Positions 16,280 to 25,931 of a DNA stretch of 31,032 bases are shown piece after piece. A program made the position numbers and the translations under genes. The notes below the pieces were generated by a model that saw only the letters and a list, made by a program, of their open reading frames with translations, had not been told where the DNA came from and made no database searches. How positions within the stretch are numbered: the stretch's first letter is position 1; the number at the start of each line of letters is the position of its first letter. Origin of the DNA: Candidatus Rifleibacteriota bacterium (GTDB lineage: Bacteria > Riflebacteria > Ozemobacteria > Ozemobacterales > Ozemobacteraceae); contig JAKJFO010000018.1 of the NCBI GenBank assembly GCA_022704885.1, forward strand, positions 6,650 through 37,681, given 5' to 3'.

Positions 16280-19200
16280 CCAAGGAAATATGCCCTTTTC
16301 TGGGTAAACTGAGAGAAGACAAAAACCCGGAAGGCGGCTGCATTCAGGAACAGTGCATGTTTTACCATGCGCAGGATGCACGCTGCATTTTCCTGGAGAT
16401 CGGCACCGCTTCGCGCGAGTATCTCGATTCGCTCAAAAAGCTGGCCGAGCAGAACGAGCTGGTGCTGATGAAAGAACGGGCCAGCCTGTTCTCTGACGAT
16501 GAGAAGCAGGAGCGTGTCAACCTGTATATCAGCCAGGCAAGCATCTACAAGAACAAGGGGATGCTTGAAAAGGCACTGCTCGACTTCAAGAAAGCCGCTA
16601 TTCTCGATACGCAGAATCCGGTGGTTCATAAGGCTCTTGGCGACATTTATTCGGTTCAGGGCATCTTTGATGAATCGATTTCATCTTATCGCCAGTGCCT
16701 GAAGAAAGAACCCGAAGATGGTGAAACCTGGATCAGATTGATTCTTCAATACAGAGCTCTGTGTTCCAGTATGCCCGACCGCGAGCAGCGCTTTCAGGCA
16801 CTAATTGAAAAACTGCGTGAAGATCTGCGTTCGATCGAAAGCGAGTCGATGGCAAACTGCATTATGGGTAATGCCTATCTGATACTTCACTCACAGGACA
16901 ACGAAAAGTTCATCGAACAGCGCAAGGAAGCCCTGTTAATGATGGAACGCGCGCTTGAAATCAATCCGAAGAACCTCTGGGCTCATCTTGGCGTCAAAGA
17001 TCTGTATATTTATGACGGCCGCTATGACAAAGCAGTCGACCAGCTGCTCGAAGCCCTCGACCAGATCAGCAACGATCCGCGTCTGAACTTCGAGCTCGGC
17101 GAATGTTATCTCATTTCGCAGGCTGAGCATGCCATGATCACAGAAGAAGCTCTGTCGAGTGCGCACAGCAGCTACCGCCGCGCCCTCGAACTCAGCCCCG
17201 GCTACGCGCCTGCCTACTTCCGCCTTGGCTACATCAGTGAGCAGAAGGCCAATTACGATCAGGCCATCGAATATTACCAGCAGGGGCTCAACATCAACCC
17301 GACCAACGTGTTTGCGCATTTCAGACTCGGCAGCATTCATCTGCTGATGGGAATGCTCGAGCTCGCAATCGCCAGGTTCCGCGAAGTTATCGACCTTTCG
17401 CGCAACCGTACCCACGACGTCTATCAGGAAGGTTACCTGTTCAACAAACTGCGCTTCTTCAAGGAAGCCAATGCTCTCGGCGCCTGGATAGAGCTCGGCA
17501 AGATCTACGTAAAACGCCGCCAGTATGAAGAAGCTTTCGAAGCCTTCGAAAAAGCGCTTGAAATCGACAAGTCAAGTCCGCTGGCAATCATGAACCAGAT
17601 CGATCTCTACCGCATCAGAACTTTCGACAGCAAAGATACCGAAACGCTTTACAGCAAGTTCATCGAGCAGTATAAGAATTCTGCCATGGTCGACTTTCAG
17701 AATCCGGTCGCGCACTTCGCTCTGGCTTATGCCTGCCAGGTGCTGCCCTCGCAGCTGCCTGAAAAGCAGGAGGAGCGCCTCGAAGAAGCTCTCAACGGCT
17801 ACCAGATGGCCATCAACCTCACTCCCGATTTCAAGTGGGCATACTGGGGCCTCAAGAACTCTTATCTCACAACTGTCGAGAATGCGACACCCCTTTTCGA
17901 CCAGGCTCTCGAAGCCTGCAAGCTGGTTACCGAACTCGACCCGGAAGACCCGCGCGCCTACTTTGAAACCGGCGACGTCTACCGCAAAATGGGCAATCTG
18001 AGCAAGGCTTATGACTATTTCGCTCAGGCCGCCGAAAAAGACAAGACCTATATTCCGGCTTACCTGCACATGGCCGAAATCAAGTATACGGAAAAGCACG
18101 AAGAAGAAGCGATCAAGCTTTACCAGAAGGTTATCCGCATCAACCCGAACTTTGCTCAGGGTTACTACGAACTCGGCCGCGTCTATCAGGACATCAAGGA
18201 AACCGAGAAAGCTCTCGCCAACCTGCGCAAGGCTGTAGAACTCGATATCGACTACACCGAAGCCCACTTCGCCATCGGCCGTATCAGCTTCGAAGAGAAT
18301 CAGGACGAAACCGCCAGAATCAGGCTTACACGAACTATCGAACTCGCACCCGAGCATTATCAGGCCCGCTATTACCTCGGACTGCTGCATCACCGCAATG
18401 GCCGTTTCCAGCAGGCTGTCGACGAACTTGGCAGGGCAATCGCTCTGGCGCCGGAACCATCACGGATTCAGTTCGATCTTGCCAGACTCTATGCTGATTC
18501 AGGCAACTGGCAGGAAGCGAAGAGCATACTTGAAAAGGTTCTCGAGCAGGAAAGCACATTCATCGACGCAATCATTCTTTACGCACACACTCTCGAACGC
18601 CTTGAAATGCTCAAGGAAGCCGAAGAAGAATATCTGCGCGCGATCGAACTGCAACCAGACGGACTGCCGGCACACGAAAACCTGGCTCACCTCTACGAAA
18701 ACACCAACCAGATATATAAGGCTGAAGACGAATTCAGAAAAGTCGTCGAAATCAAGCCTGACCACGTTCCGGCTCAGATGGCTCTGGCCAAGATTTACAT
18801 TATCCGTGACCTGCACGACAAGGCGCTCAACGCTCTGCATACAGTAGTAGACATCGCGCCCGAAATTTTCGAAGCACATCTTGAACTCGGCCGAATCTAT
18901 CACCATCGCAATGCTCTCGAAAAATCGGTAGAATCTTACAAGAGCGCCATCAAAATACGTCCTGATGCGCCGCAAGCCCATGTCGAGCTGGCTGAAGTCT
19001 ATCTCGACCAGGAGAAGAGCGGCAAAGCCATCGAAGAATACAAGCTGGCTCTCAATATCGACCCGTCATTGAGCGAAGCGCTTGCCAGCCTTGGCGATCT
19101 CTACAATATGTCTGAACAGTATGAACTGGCCGGCAACTGTTATCGCCGTCTGGTCGAAATGGATCCGCAGAATCACTCGGCCCGCTTCCGGCTGGCTGAA

Positions 19201-21126
19201 ACCTGCTACCACTGCGGCCAGCTCGAAAAGGCACTCGACGAGTATCTCAAGGTCGCCGAAATCAACGAAGAGCGCACCGACGCGCTTATCCGCCTCGGCA
19301 AGATCTACGCCTCCCTCGAAAAGTGGGAAGAATCGGCAAAGTACTACGTGCGCGTGTTCGAAACCGACCCGCAGAACTCGATGATTCACCTCGAACTCGG
19401 CAAGGTCTACGACCACCTCAACCGCCTGACCGACGCACTGCGCGAATTCGAAGCTGCTCTCGAACGTGAGCCTAACAACCCTGAAATTCTTACCCATATC
19501 GGCCTCATGCATCGAAAACAGGGCAATCTCGATATGGCGATCGAACGTTTCAGCCGGGCGATTCAGATCGACGGCAGCAATCCGGTGCCGCACCGCGAAC
19601 TGGCCATGGCCTATATCAACAAGGGCCGCGTCGACAAAGCGATCGGCGAGTTCAAAGAAGCCCTCAGATACGAACCTTCCAACATCGCGGTCAACATCGA
19701 GCTGGCCAAGGCTTACGCCAGCCAGGGCATTATCGATGAAGCAGTCGATGCTTACCGCCAGGTTATCAGTCTCGATCCCCGCAATGCCAGCGCACATTTC
19801 GAACTCGGTCTGATCTATTCGACCCAGGGTCTCAATGACAATGCCATCGGCGAATTCAAGACGGTGATCGGTCTGACTCCTGACCATAAGCGTGCGCACC
19901 TCGAGCTTGGCCGTCATCTGCGCGATACCGGGCGGACCGACGAAGCCATCGACGAACTGCAGAAGGCCAGCCAGCTCGATCCTGAAAATGCCGTGATTTA
20001 TTACGAGCTCGGCGATGTCTACTATCAACGCGACGAGTATCATGATGCGATGGGCAAGTTCAAGCGCGCCCTCGAGCTGCAGGATGACTACGTCGATGTC
20101 TACCAGAAACTCGGCACCATCCATCTGTCAATGGAGCAGTGGCAGGAAGCGAAGCAGTTCTATGAAAAGGCAATCGAGCTCGAGGCCGAGAACTATCTGG
20201 TCTACCGCGAGCTTGGCGAAGCCTGCGAAAAACTCGGCGACGTTCAGGGCGCGATCAACTCATTCGAAAAAGCGCTCGACTTCAAGCCGGGCGATCTCAA
20301 CATCATATATCGACTCGGCGCCCAGTATAAGCAAAACAAGAGCTACGAAGCGATGGTTGCGCTCTATTCAAAGGCCGTCGAAGCCGCGCCCAAGAATGCG
20401 CTGTTCTTCTTCGAACTTGGGGAAGCATACAGCGGTCTTGGTCAGCAGAACGAAGCTGCTGCCAACTTCGAACAGGCGCTTTCTCTCAATGAAAATCTGA
20501 TTGAATGCATTTATGCTCTCGGCGCCATTTTCTGGGAAAACCAGAACTACGAAAAGATGGTGCGTCTCTACAAGAAGGCGATCAACCGTTATCCAACCAA
20601 CAGTCGGGCACATTTCGAGCTGGGCAAGGCCTATTACAAACAGCTCAAGGTGACCGAAGCGATTGAAGAATTCAAGAAAGTCATCAACCTCGATTCGAAC
20701 CATCAGGAAGTTTATTTCGAGCTTGGCAAACTCTACATCGACAACGGCATGCTGGCAGAAGCCGCCCCGACCCTCGAAAAAGCGGTAGCGATAACGCCTG
20801 ACAACGGCGAAGCGCATTTCCTGCTGGGCAAGGCCTACGAAGGTCTCAACGACAAGTCGAAAGCTACCGAAGCCTTCAAAAAGGCGCAGGGCCAGATGGA
20901 AGAAAATTATGAAGTCCTGCTCAAGATCGGGGCTGATTATCTCGAAAAAGAATCTTACGCAGAAGCTCTGCAGAATCTGCAGAAGGCCGCCGGATTCCCA
21001 GAAGCCGGTTCCACGGTTTATTTCCTGCTCGGCAAAACTTATCGCGCCATGGACAAAAAGGAAGAGGCGGTCAAAGCCTTTGAAAAAGCGGATGAACTGA
21101 TGGAAGCCGAGGAGGGCGACGACTGA
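16276..21126 (+). CDS. Giant tetratricopeptide-repeat protein 1, with N-terminal four-cysteine cluster
   Basis: A protein of 1616 residues without signal peptide or membrane helix, so probably cytoplasmic. The first 40 residues carry Cys6, Cys22, Cys27 and Cys37 (CPFLG, GCIQEQCMFYH, RCIFLE), a possible zinc or iron-sulfur site. From about 75 onward nearly the whole chain is TPR, roughly forty 34-residue units such as AYFRLGYISEQKANYDQAIE. The regular array is interrupted at several places by longer variant units, including one with WAYWGLKNSY around 521. TPR arrays form superhelical scaffolds that bind protein partners. The ATG overlaps the ftsK stop (ATGA) with GGAAGGAG upstream, which ties its translation to ftsK. 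The partners and role are unknown. The last codons are rich in Glu and Asp. Confidence 0.93.
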   Translation: MTKEICPFLGKLREDKNPEGGCIQEQCMFYHAQDARCIFLEIGTASREYLDSLKKLAEQNELVLMKERASLFSDDEKQERVNLYISQASIYKNKGMLEKALLDFKKAAILDTQNPVVHKALGDIYSVQGIFDESISSYRQCLKKEPEDGETWIRLILQYRALCSSMPDREQRFQALIEKLREDLRSIESESMANCIMGNAYLILHSQDNEKFIEQRKEALLMMERALEINPKNLWAHLGVKDLYIYDGRYDKAVDQLLEALDQISNDPRLNFELGECYLISQAEHAMITEEALSSAHSSYRRALELSPGYAPAYFRLGYISEQKANYDQAIEYYQQGLNINPTNVFAHFRLGSIHLLMGMLELAIARFREVIDLSRNRTHDVYQEGYLFNKLRFFKEANALGAWIELGKIYVKRRQYEEAFEAFEKALEIDKSSPLAIMNQIDLYRIRTFDSKDTETLYSKFIEQYKNSAMVDFQNPVAHFALAYACQVLPSQLPEKQEERLEEALNGYQMAINLTPDFKWAYWGLKNSYLTTVENATPLFDQALEACKLVTELDPEDPRAYFETGDVYRKMGNLSKAYDYFAQAAEKDKTYIPAYLHMAEIKYTEKHEEEAIKLYQKVIRINPNFAQGYYELGRVYQDIKETEKALANLRKAVELDIDYTEAHFAIGRISFEENQDETARIRLTRTIELAPEHYQARYYLGLLHHRNGRFQQAVDELGRAIALAPEPSRIQFDLARLYADSGNWQEAKSILEKVLEQESTFIDAIILYAHTLERLEMLKEAEEEYLRAIELQPDGLPAHENLAHLYENTNQIYKAEDEFRKVVEIKPDHVPAQMALAKIYIIRDLHDKALNALHTVVDIAPEIFEAHLELGRIYHHRNALEKSVESYKSAIKIRPDAPQAHVELAEVYLDQEKSGKAIEEYKLALNIDPSLSEALASLGDLYNMSEQYELAGNCYRRLVEMDPQNHSARFRLAETCYHCGQLEKALDEYLKVAEINEERTDALIRLGKIYASLEKWEESAKYYVRVFETDPQNSMIHLELGKVYDHLNRLTDALREFEAALEREPNNPEILTHIGLMHRKQGNLDMAIERFSRAIQIDGSNPVPHRELAMAYINKGRVDKAIGEFKEALRYEPSNIAVNIELAKAYASQGIIDEAVDAYRQVISLDPRNASAHFELGLIYSTQGLNDNAIGEFKTVIGLTPDHKRAHLELGRHLRDTGRTDEAIDELQKASQLDPENAVIYYELGDVYYQRDEYHDAMGKFKRALELQDDYVDVYQKLGTIHLSMEQWQEAKQFYEKAIELEAENYLVYRELGEACEKLGDVQGAINSFEKALDFKPGDLNIIYRLGAQYKQNKSYEAMVALYSKAVEAAPKNALFFFELGEAYSGLGQQNEAAANFEQALSLNENLIECIYALGAIFWENQNYEKMVRLYKKAINRYPTNSRAHFELGKAYYKQLKVTEAIEEFKKVINLDSNHQEVYFELGKLYIDNGMLAEAAPTLEKAVAITPDNGEAHFLLGKAYEGLNDKSKATEAFKKAQGQMEENYEVLLKIGADYLEKESYAEALQNLQKAAGFPEAGSTVYFLLGKTYRAMDKKEEAVKAFEKADELMEAEEGDD

Positions 21127-21191
21127 TGCCAGCGTTGCGGCAACACAGAAACAGTGATATATATGACACAGCTAAGGAGACAGGCGAATGA
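21126..21191 (+). CDS. Possible 21-codon bridging ORF between the two TPR genes
   Basis: An ATG overlaps the stop of TPR gene 1 (TGATG), and the frame ends in a TGA overlapping the start of TPR gene 2 (ATGA, 21188-21191). The peptide begins MPALRQHRNSD. A GAGGAGG site lies 11 bases before it, inside TPR gene 1. The AAGGAG used by TPR gene 2 lies within the ORF. The geometry suggests translational coupling rather than a functional peptide, and chance cannot be excluded. Confidence 0.4.
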   Translation: MPALRQHRNSDIYDTAKETGE

Positions 21192-24100
21192 TTAACCGCT
21201 GGGAAATCCTTCTGGAAAAAGGGCAGACATACTACGAACTGCAGAACTACGAAAAAGCCAGCAAAACCCTCGGCAAGGTTCTCGAAGAAAAGCCGGATTT
21301 CGTGCCGGCCATGAAACTGATGGCTGACTGCTATCAGCATCTCGACAACAAACCCGAGGCGATCAAAACGCTTGAGCATATCATTTCGCTTTCGCCCGCT
21401 GACGCGCCGGCTCTCAACACGCTGGGCTCGCTCTATCTGCAGACCGGTCAGACCGATCAGGCCATCGAAATATACGACAAGGCGATCAGTCTTGCCCCCG
21501 ACAATAAGGAACTGCAGTTCGATCTCGGACAGCTATATCTGCAACGAAACTCTTTCGACAAAGCCGAACAGCACTTCAATCGTGCCATTGGCCTCGATGG
21601 CAAATTTACCAGCGCCATCATCGAACTGGCGCGCCTGAAAATCACGCAGAACGATATTGACAGCGCAATTTCACTCTACCAGCAGGCAATCGAAAACGAC
21701 CCCGAAAACGCCCGACTGCATTCAGAACTCGGCGAAGCCTATGAGTTCAACGGGCAGTATAACGACGCGATGATGGAATACAAAAAGGCCGAATATCTCG
21801 ACCCCAACAATCCGGCCATTCATTTTAAAATCGCCAAGGATCTCGAAACGCGTGGAAAATTTGAAGAAGCGCTGGCAAAATACGAAGCGGTCAAAGAACT
21901 CGACAAAGGTAATGTCGAACTGTATTACCGCTGCGGCAAGCTCTATCAGCGCCTGGAAATGATGGAAGAAGCGCTCAGGGAATTCGAAAATATCGCCAGA
22001 ATGAAGCCTGACTGGCTTGAAATTCGTTACGAACTGGCACGTCTTTATGGCGACAAAGGGCAGTATGACCTGCAGATAAAAGAATACGAGGCGATTGCGG
22101 CTCACGACACAAGTTCCAGCGAAATCATGAAAAGTCTGGCGGCTTCTTACGGAGCCAACGGCGATCTCGACAAAGCGATAGAATGCTACAAACAGGCACT
22201 TGAGTCGAATCCTGAAGATTACGACATTCTCGAGCGCCTCTATGAAATTGTTCAGGCAGGGGGTAATGCTGCGTTGTGCCTCGACGCGCTCGAAGCACTA
22301 AGCGTGAGCATCCCGGAAGACGCGGAACTGGCTCTGATTCTGGCACGAACTTATGGTGAGCAGGGCATGATCGAAGAAGCCAATGCCTATTATATGCGGG
22401 TTCTTGAACTCGATCCTGGACGCAGTGATATCAAAGGTGAGCTGCGCATGATTTACCGCAGCAAAGGCATGATCAACGAAGAAATCGATGCGATCAGCGC
22501 CCTGCTTGAAAACGACCAGGCCAACGTTGAACTGCTCAATGACCTGCAGGAACTCCAGATCGCCAGTGGCAGAGACCGCGAAGCGGTGGCCACTCTGCTG
22601 CGACTGCATCAGTTGACGCCGTCTTCGCGCTGGCTGAACACACTCGGTCCGATCTATCTCAAGCTCGGGTTCGTTTCAGAAGCGATCACCTCATTGCAGC
22701 AGGCACTGCAGCTGAATCCGGAAGACACCAGCCCGCACGAAATTCTGGCCGACATCTACAAGCAGCGCGGCATGAACGAAGAAGCGATCCGTTCATACAA
22801 TGTCATCATCCAGCGCAACCCCGACAATCTCAAGGCTCATCTCGACCTTGGCGAACTATACCGAACACTCGGCCGCACTCACGACCAGATCGCCTCTCTC
22901 AAGCAGGCGATTTCTCTGGGTGCGCGTGACCCACGGCTTTATCTGGAACTCGGCAGCAATCTGCTGCAGGAAGGCGACAGCGAAAATGGCCTTTCTTACC
23001 TGCAGCAGGCAAGAGAACTGTCAGATCAGTCGCCACAGTTTCTCAACACACTCGTCGATATTTACCTGATGCGGAACTTTCATCAGGAGGCGCTCAATGA
23101 GCTCGAAAATCTGCGTCAGCAGACTCCTGAAGACATCAGTCTGTATATCAAGATGTCACGTATCTATCAGAGTCAGCAGATGTTCGAAGAAGGCCTCGAA
23201 GTGCTCAATCAGGCCCGAGTTGTGGCGCCGCAGGAACTTTCGATAACCCTTGAGATCGCGAGACTTTACATGTCATGTGAAGACTTCGCTCAGGTCATTG
23301 CAATCCTTCAGGAAGCACGCCAGACCAATCCTGGCAACAATGAGATCAGTTCAATTATTTCCGAGGCTTACGCCAGAACCGGCGACCACGAAATGGCGAT
23401 AATGGAGCTCAAAACGCTTATCAGCAACGATCCCGCCAATACCATGGCACGCATTCAGCTGGGGCGGGTCTACTCTATCAGTAATATGATAGACCAGGCC
23501 AGTATGACCTTCAAGGATATCATCGCCGATGACCCCGAAAACCCGCTTGCCAGAACAGAACTTGGCTGTATTTATCTCAACATGGGCAAGTCATATAATG
23601 ACAGCAGCATGATTGAAAGCGGCATAAACGAGCTCAAGACCGCCCTCAGAATTGACGAGAGATCGGTGAACGCGCACTACGAACTAGGCAGAGCCTACAA
23701 TGACCTCGGCAAAGTCGATGAAGCCCTCAAGGAATTCACCAGAGTGCTCGAGCTCGACCCGCTGCACATACAGGGCAAAGAATATTATAATTCACTGGTC
23801 AACATAAAAGTCAGTTCACAGGCCAATGAAGGAATCAAGCAGGCGCGCATCTTTTCAGAGCGCGGCATGTTCAAGAACGCCGTGCTTGAATATGAAAAGG
23901 TCATAGAGATCCAGCCAGAAAATCAGATCGCCTGGTATGAACTTGGAAATCTCCATTTCAGTATGGAAAACTACGACAAAGCGCTTGAAGCCTTGGTTAA
24001 AGCAAAGGAAATAGACCCGGAACAGCCGGAGGTCTATATTTCTCTGGCGCAGACCTATATCAAGATTGAACAGCCTGACGAGGCTTCTATCGAGTTGCAG

Positions 24101-25795
24101 GAACTGCTCGGCATGGCGCCCGACCATTATAACGGCCTGTATATGCTGGGCAAGATCTTTCAGGACAAGGGCTGGGTCGATGAAGCCATCGAAAAATATG
24201 AGGCTGCCAATCAGATCGTACCGTCTGAACTCGACCCTGTTCTGCAGCTTGGCATTTTATATCGTGATAAAAATGATTATGAATCGGCTCGTGTCTGGTT
24301 TCAGAAAGTTATCGAAGTTGATGCCGGCAATATGGTTGCTTCTGATTTCTTTGCCAACCTTTCAGCCTCCCAGCGCAGTCAGGAAATCGACGAAGCTTTT
24401 GCCAAGGCCGCAGAGGCAGAGAAAGAAGGCGACGTCGACACTGCAATCATGCACTATGACAGCATCATAGACCTTGACAACCACAATCTCGACGCCCGTT
24501 TCAAACTTGGCTCACTCTATGAATCTAAGAACATGTTCGATGAGGCGACCTTCGAATATGAGCAGGCTCTCGGACTCGATAAAAACGCGCGCTACAAGGA
24601 ACTGCCTTTGCGACTGGGTAATCTGCATATACGCAAAGGCAAAATCGTTGAGGCGGTCGAGGCTCTCACTACAGCCAAACACTATTTTCCGACTAATGTC
24701 GACATTAGAATTGAGCTGATCACCCAGCTCAAATTCAAGGCTCTCAACAATTTCAGCTCGCCTGAAGAACTGCAGGATTTCAATCGGTCGATCCGAACAG
24801 CAGTAGAACAGGGCCAGAACTATTGCGACTGGCTTGAGCTCGGGCTGTTCGTTTCAAAGGGTCTCGACAGCGAAATTGACGAAGAAACTGCGATCACTCA
24901 GTCGATAGAATGCTTTCAGAAGGTCCTCGAGCTTGACCCGGGCAACGTCTTCGCGATGACCGAACTGGCAAAGGTTTATCACCGCCGCAACATGCTCGCT
25001 GACGTCGAAAACATCTACAAACAGATTCTCGAAAAAGACCCGGAAAGCGCTTACGTGCACCGAAAACTGGCTGATCTGTATCAGAGTCAGAACCGCTATG
25101 CAGAAGCTCTTTCAGAACTGCGCCAGCTGCTCGAGATCGAACCTTCGAGCGGTGATTACCACATGAAGATAATCGACATCAGCAAGGAAATGCTGGCCAA
25201 AGCACAGGACCGCGACCGCCAGCTTGCTGCCCTGCTGAAGGATTACCAGGCAAAGGCAGAAGCCAACCCCAAGGATACCATGGCAAACTTCAGCCTCGGC
25301 TATGCTTTCATTACTCTTGGTTCCGGCTTTACGCCGACCGAAGAAGAACAGCAGAAAGCGGTATATTATTTCAAGCTTGCCAACAGCTGCGATCCCAACA
25401 ATCTGTGGCCTTACTGGGGCTTGAAAATAGTTTACAGCAAGCAGTCGATTAGCGGCAAGCACATGTATGACGAGGCAATCGCCATCTGCCGCAAGGCGCT
25501 CAAGGTTGATGAAAACAGCCCAAGAGCACATTACGAGCTTGGTGAAGCCTACAACGAAAACTACCAGATCAACATGAAAAACGAAGCAATGCAGGAATAC
25601 CGCAAGGCTATTCAGCTCGATCCAAACTATGTCGAAGCACATTTCAGACTGGCCAGCATCTATCGTGTTAAAAACATGTATGATCGGGCAAGCGAAGAGT
25701 ACAACAAAGTAATCGAACTCGACCCGACCGGGCCGCTCGCCAATGATGCCAAAAGGTCACTCGTGCATATCGAGCGTTCCAAGGGCGAATCCTGA
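21188..25795 (+). CDS. Giant tetratricopeptide-repeat protein 2
   Basis: A protein of 1535 residues starting at the ATG at 21188 (AAGGAG eight bases upstream). It has no signal peptide or membrane segment. TPR units begin almost at the first residue and fill the chain, about forty in number; a typical one is APALNTLGSLYLQTGQTDQA. Unlike protein 1 it lacks the N-terminal cysteine cluster. Near the C-terminus (about 1350-1455) it contains a non-canonical module with WPYWGLKIVY that matches a module of protein 1, showing common descent. A segment at about 1095-1160 is more charged (AFAKAAEAEKEGDVDTA) and resets the repeat. It is the last gene of the long run, with a strong terminator 12 bases after the stop. 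It is probably a large scaffold; the role is unknown. Confidence 0.93.
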   Translation: MINRWEILLEKGQTYYELQNYEKASKTLGKVLEEKPDFVPAMKLMADCYQHLDNKPEAIKTLEHIISLSPADAPALNTLGSLYLQTGQTDQAIEIYDKAISLAPDNKELQFDLGQLYLQRNSFDKAEQHFNRAIGLDGKFTSAIIELARLKITQNDIDSAISLYQQAIENDPENARLHSELGEAYEFNGQYNDAMMEYKKAEYLDPNNPAIHFKIAKDLETRGKFEEALAKYEAVKELDKGNVELYYRCGKLYQRLEMMEEALREFENIARMKPDWLEIRYELARLYGDKGQYDLQIKEYEAIAAHDTSSSEIMKSLAASYGANGDLDKAIECYKQALESNPEDYDILERLYEIVQAGGNAALCLDALEALSVSIPEDAELALILARTYGEQGMIEEANAYYMRVLELDPGRSDIKGELRMIYRSKGMINEEIDAISALLENDQANVELLNDLQELQIASGRDREAVATLLRLHQLTPSSRWLNTLGPIYLKLGFVSEAITSLQQALQLNPEDTSPHEILADIYKQRGMNEEAIRSYNVIIQRNPDNLKAHLDLGELYRTLGRTHDQIASLKQAISLGARDPRLYLELGSNLLQEGDSENGLSYLQQARELSDQSPQFLNTLVDIYLMRNFHQEALNELENLRQQTPEDISLYIKMSRIYQSQQMFEEGLEVLNQARVVAPQELSITLEIARLYMSCEDFAQVIAILQEARQTNPGNNEISSIISEAYARTGDHEMAIMELKTLISNDPANTMARIQLGRVYSISNMIDQASMTFKDIIADDPENPLARTELGCIYLNMGKSYNDSSMIESGINELKTALRIDERSVNAHYELGRAYNDLGKVDEALKEFTRVLELDPLHIQGKEYYNSLVNIKVSSQANEGIKQARIFSERGMFKNAVLEYEKVIEIQPENQIAWYELGNLHFSMENYDKALEALVKAKEIDPEQPEVYISLAQTYIKIEQPDEASIELQELLGMAPDHYNGLYMLGKIFQDKGWVDEAIEKYEAANQIVPSELDPVLQLGILYRDKNDYESARVWFQKVIEVDAGNMVASDFFANLSASQRSQEIDEAFAKAAEAEKEGDVDTAIMHYDSIIDLDNHNLDARFKLGSLYESKNMFDEATFEYEQALGLDKNARYKELPLRLGNLHIRKGKIVEAVEALTTAKHYFPTNVDIRIELITQLKFKALNNFSSPEELQDFNRSIRTAVEQGQNYCDWLELGLFVSKGLDSEIDEETAITQSIECFQKVLELDPGNVFAMTELAKVYHRRNMLADVENIYKQILEKDPESAYVHRKLADLYQSQNRYAEALSELRQLLEIEPSSGDYHMKIIDISKEMLAKAQDRDRQLAALLKDYQAKAEANPKDTMANFSLGYAFITLGSGFTPTEEEQQKAVYYFKLANSCDPNNLWPYWGLKIVYSKQSISGKHMYDEAIAICRKALKVDENSPRAHYELGEAYNENYQINMKNEAMQEYRKAIQLDPNYVEAHFRLASIYRVKNMYDRASEEYNKVIELDPTGPLANDAKRSLVHIERSKGES

Positions 25796-25807
25796 TGTTC
25801 TGCAAAG

Positions 25808-25841
25808 ACTGCCTGCTGCTCCCGCAGCAGGCAGTTTTTTT
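25808..25841 (+). terminator. Rho-independent terminator after TPR gene 2
   Basis: A perfect 12-base-pair stem (arms 25808-25819 and 25824-25835, ACTGCCTGCTGC and its complement) with loop TCCC, followed by a run of T to 25841. It is the only clear terminator in the uppP-ftsK-TPR run. Confidence 0.95.
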
Positions 25842-25850
25842 ATGCGGCAC

Positions 25851-25879
25851 TTGACCTGAGCGGCACATAATAGTATTAT
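25851..25879 (+). promoter_or_regulatory. Sigma-70 type promoter for the 25932 gene
   Basis: TTGACC (25851-25856), a 17-base spacer, then TATTAT (25874-25879). It lies directly after the terminator and about 50 bases before the GTG start, so it fits the small secreted protein gene. Confidence 0.7.
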
Positions 25880-25931
25880 CTGCCCATTGGCCGAATTTCT
25901 GGCCTGATTTTGTGCACAAGGAACATCAGCT

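Noticed and set aside
19066..20124. 352-codon open frame on the minus strand inside TPR gene 1, with similar ones at 17572-18393 and 20368-20817
   Set aside because: They are antisense to a clear TPR gene. The codon bias of the repeats (many CTC, GAA and GGC codons) leaves opposite frames open, and the peptides show no family features.
16500..25790. Degenerate repeats of about 102 bases that could suggest a DNA repeat array
   Set aside because: They are the coding reflection of 34-residue TPR units, not identical DNA repeats with spacers, so not CRISPR or satellite DNA.
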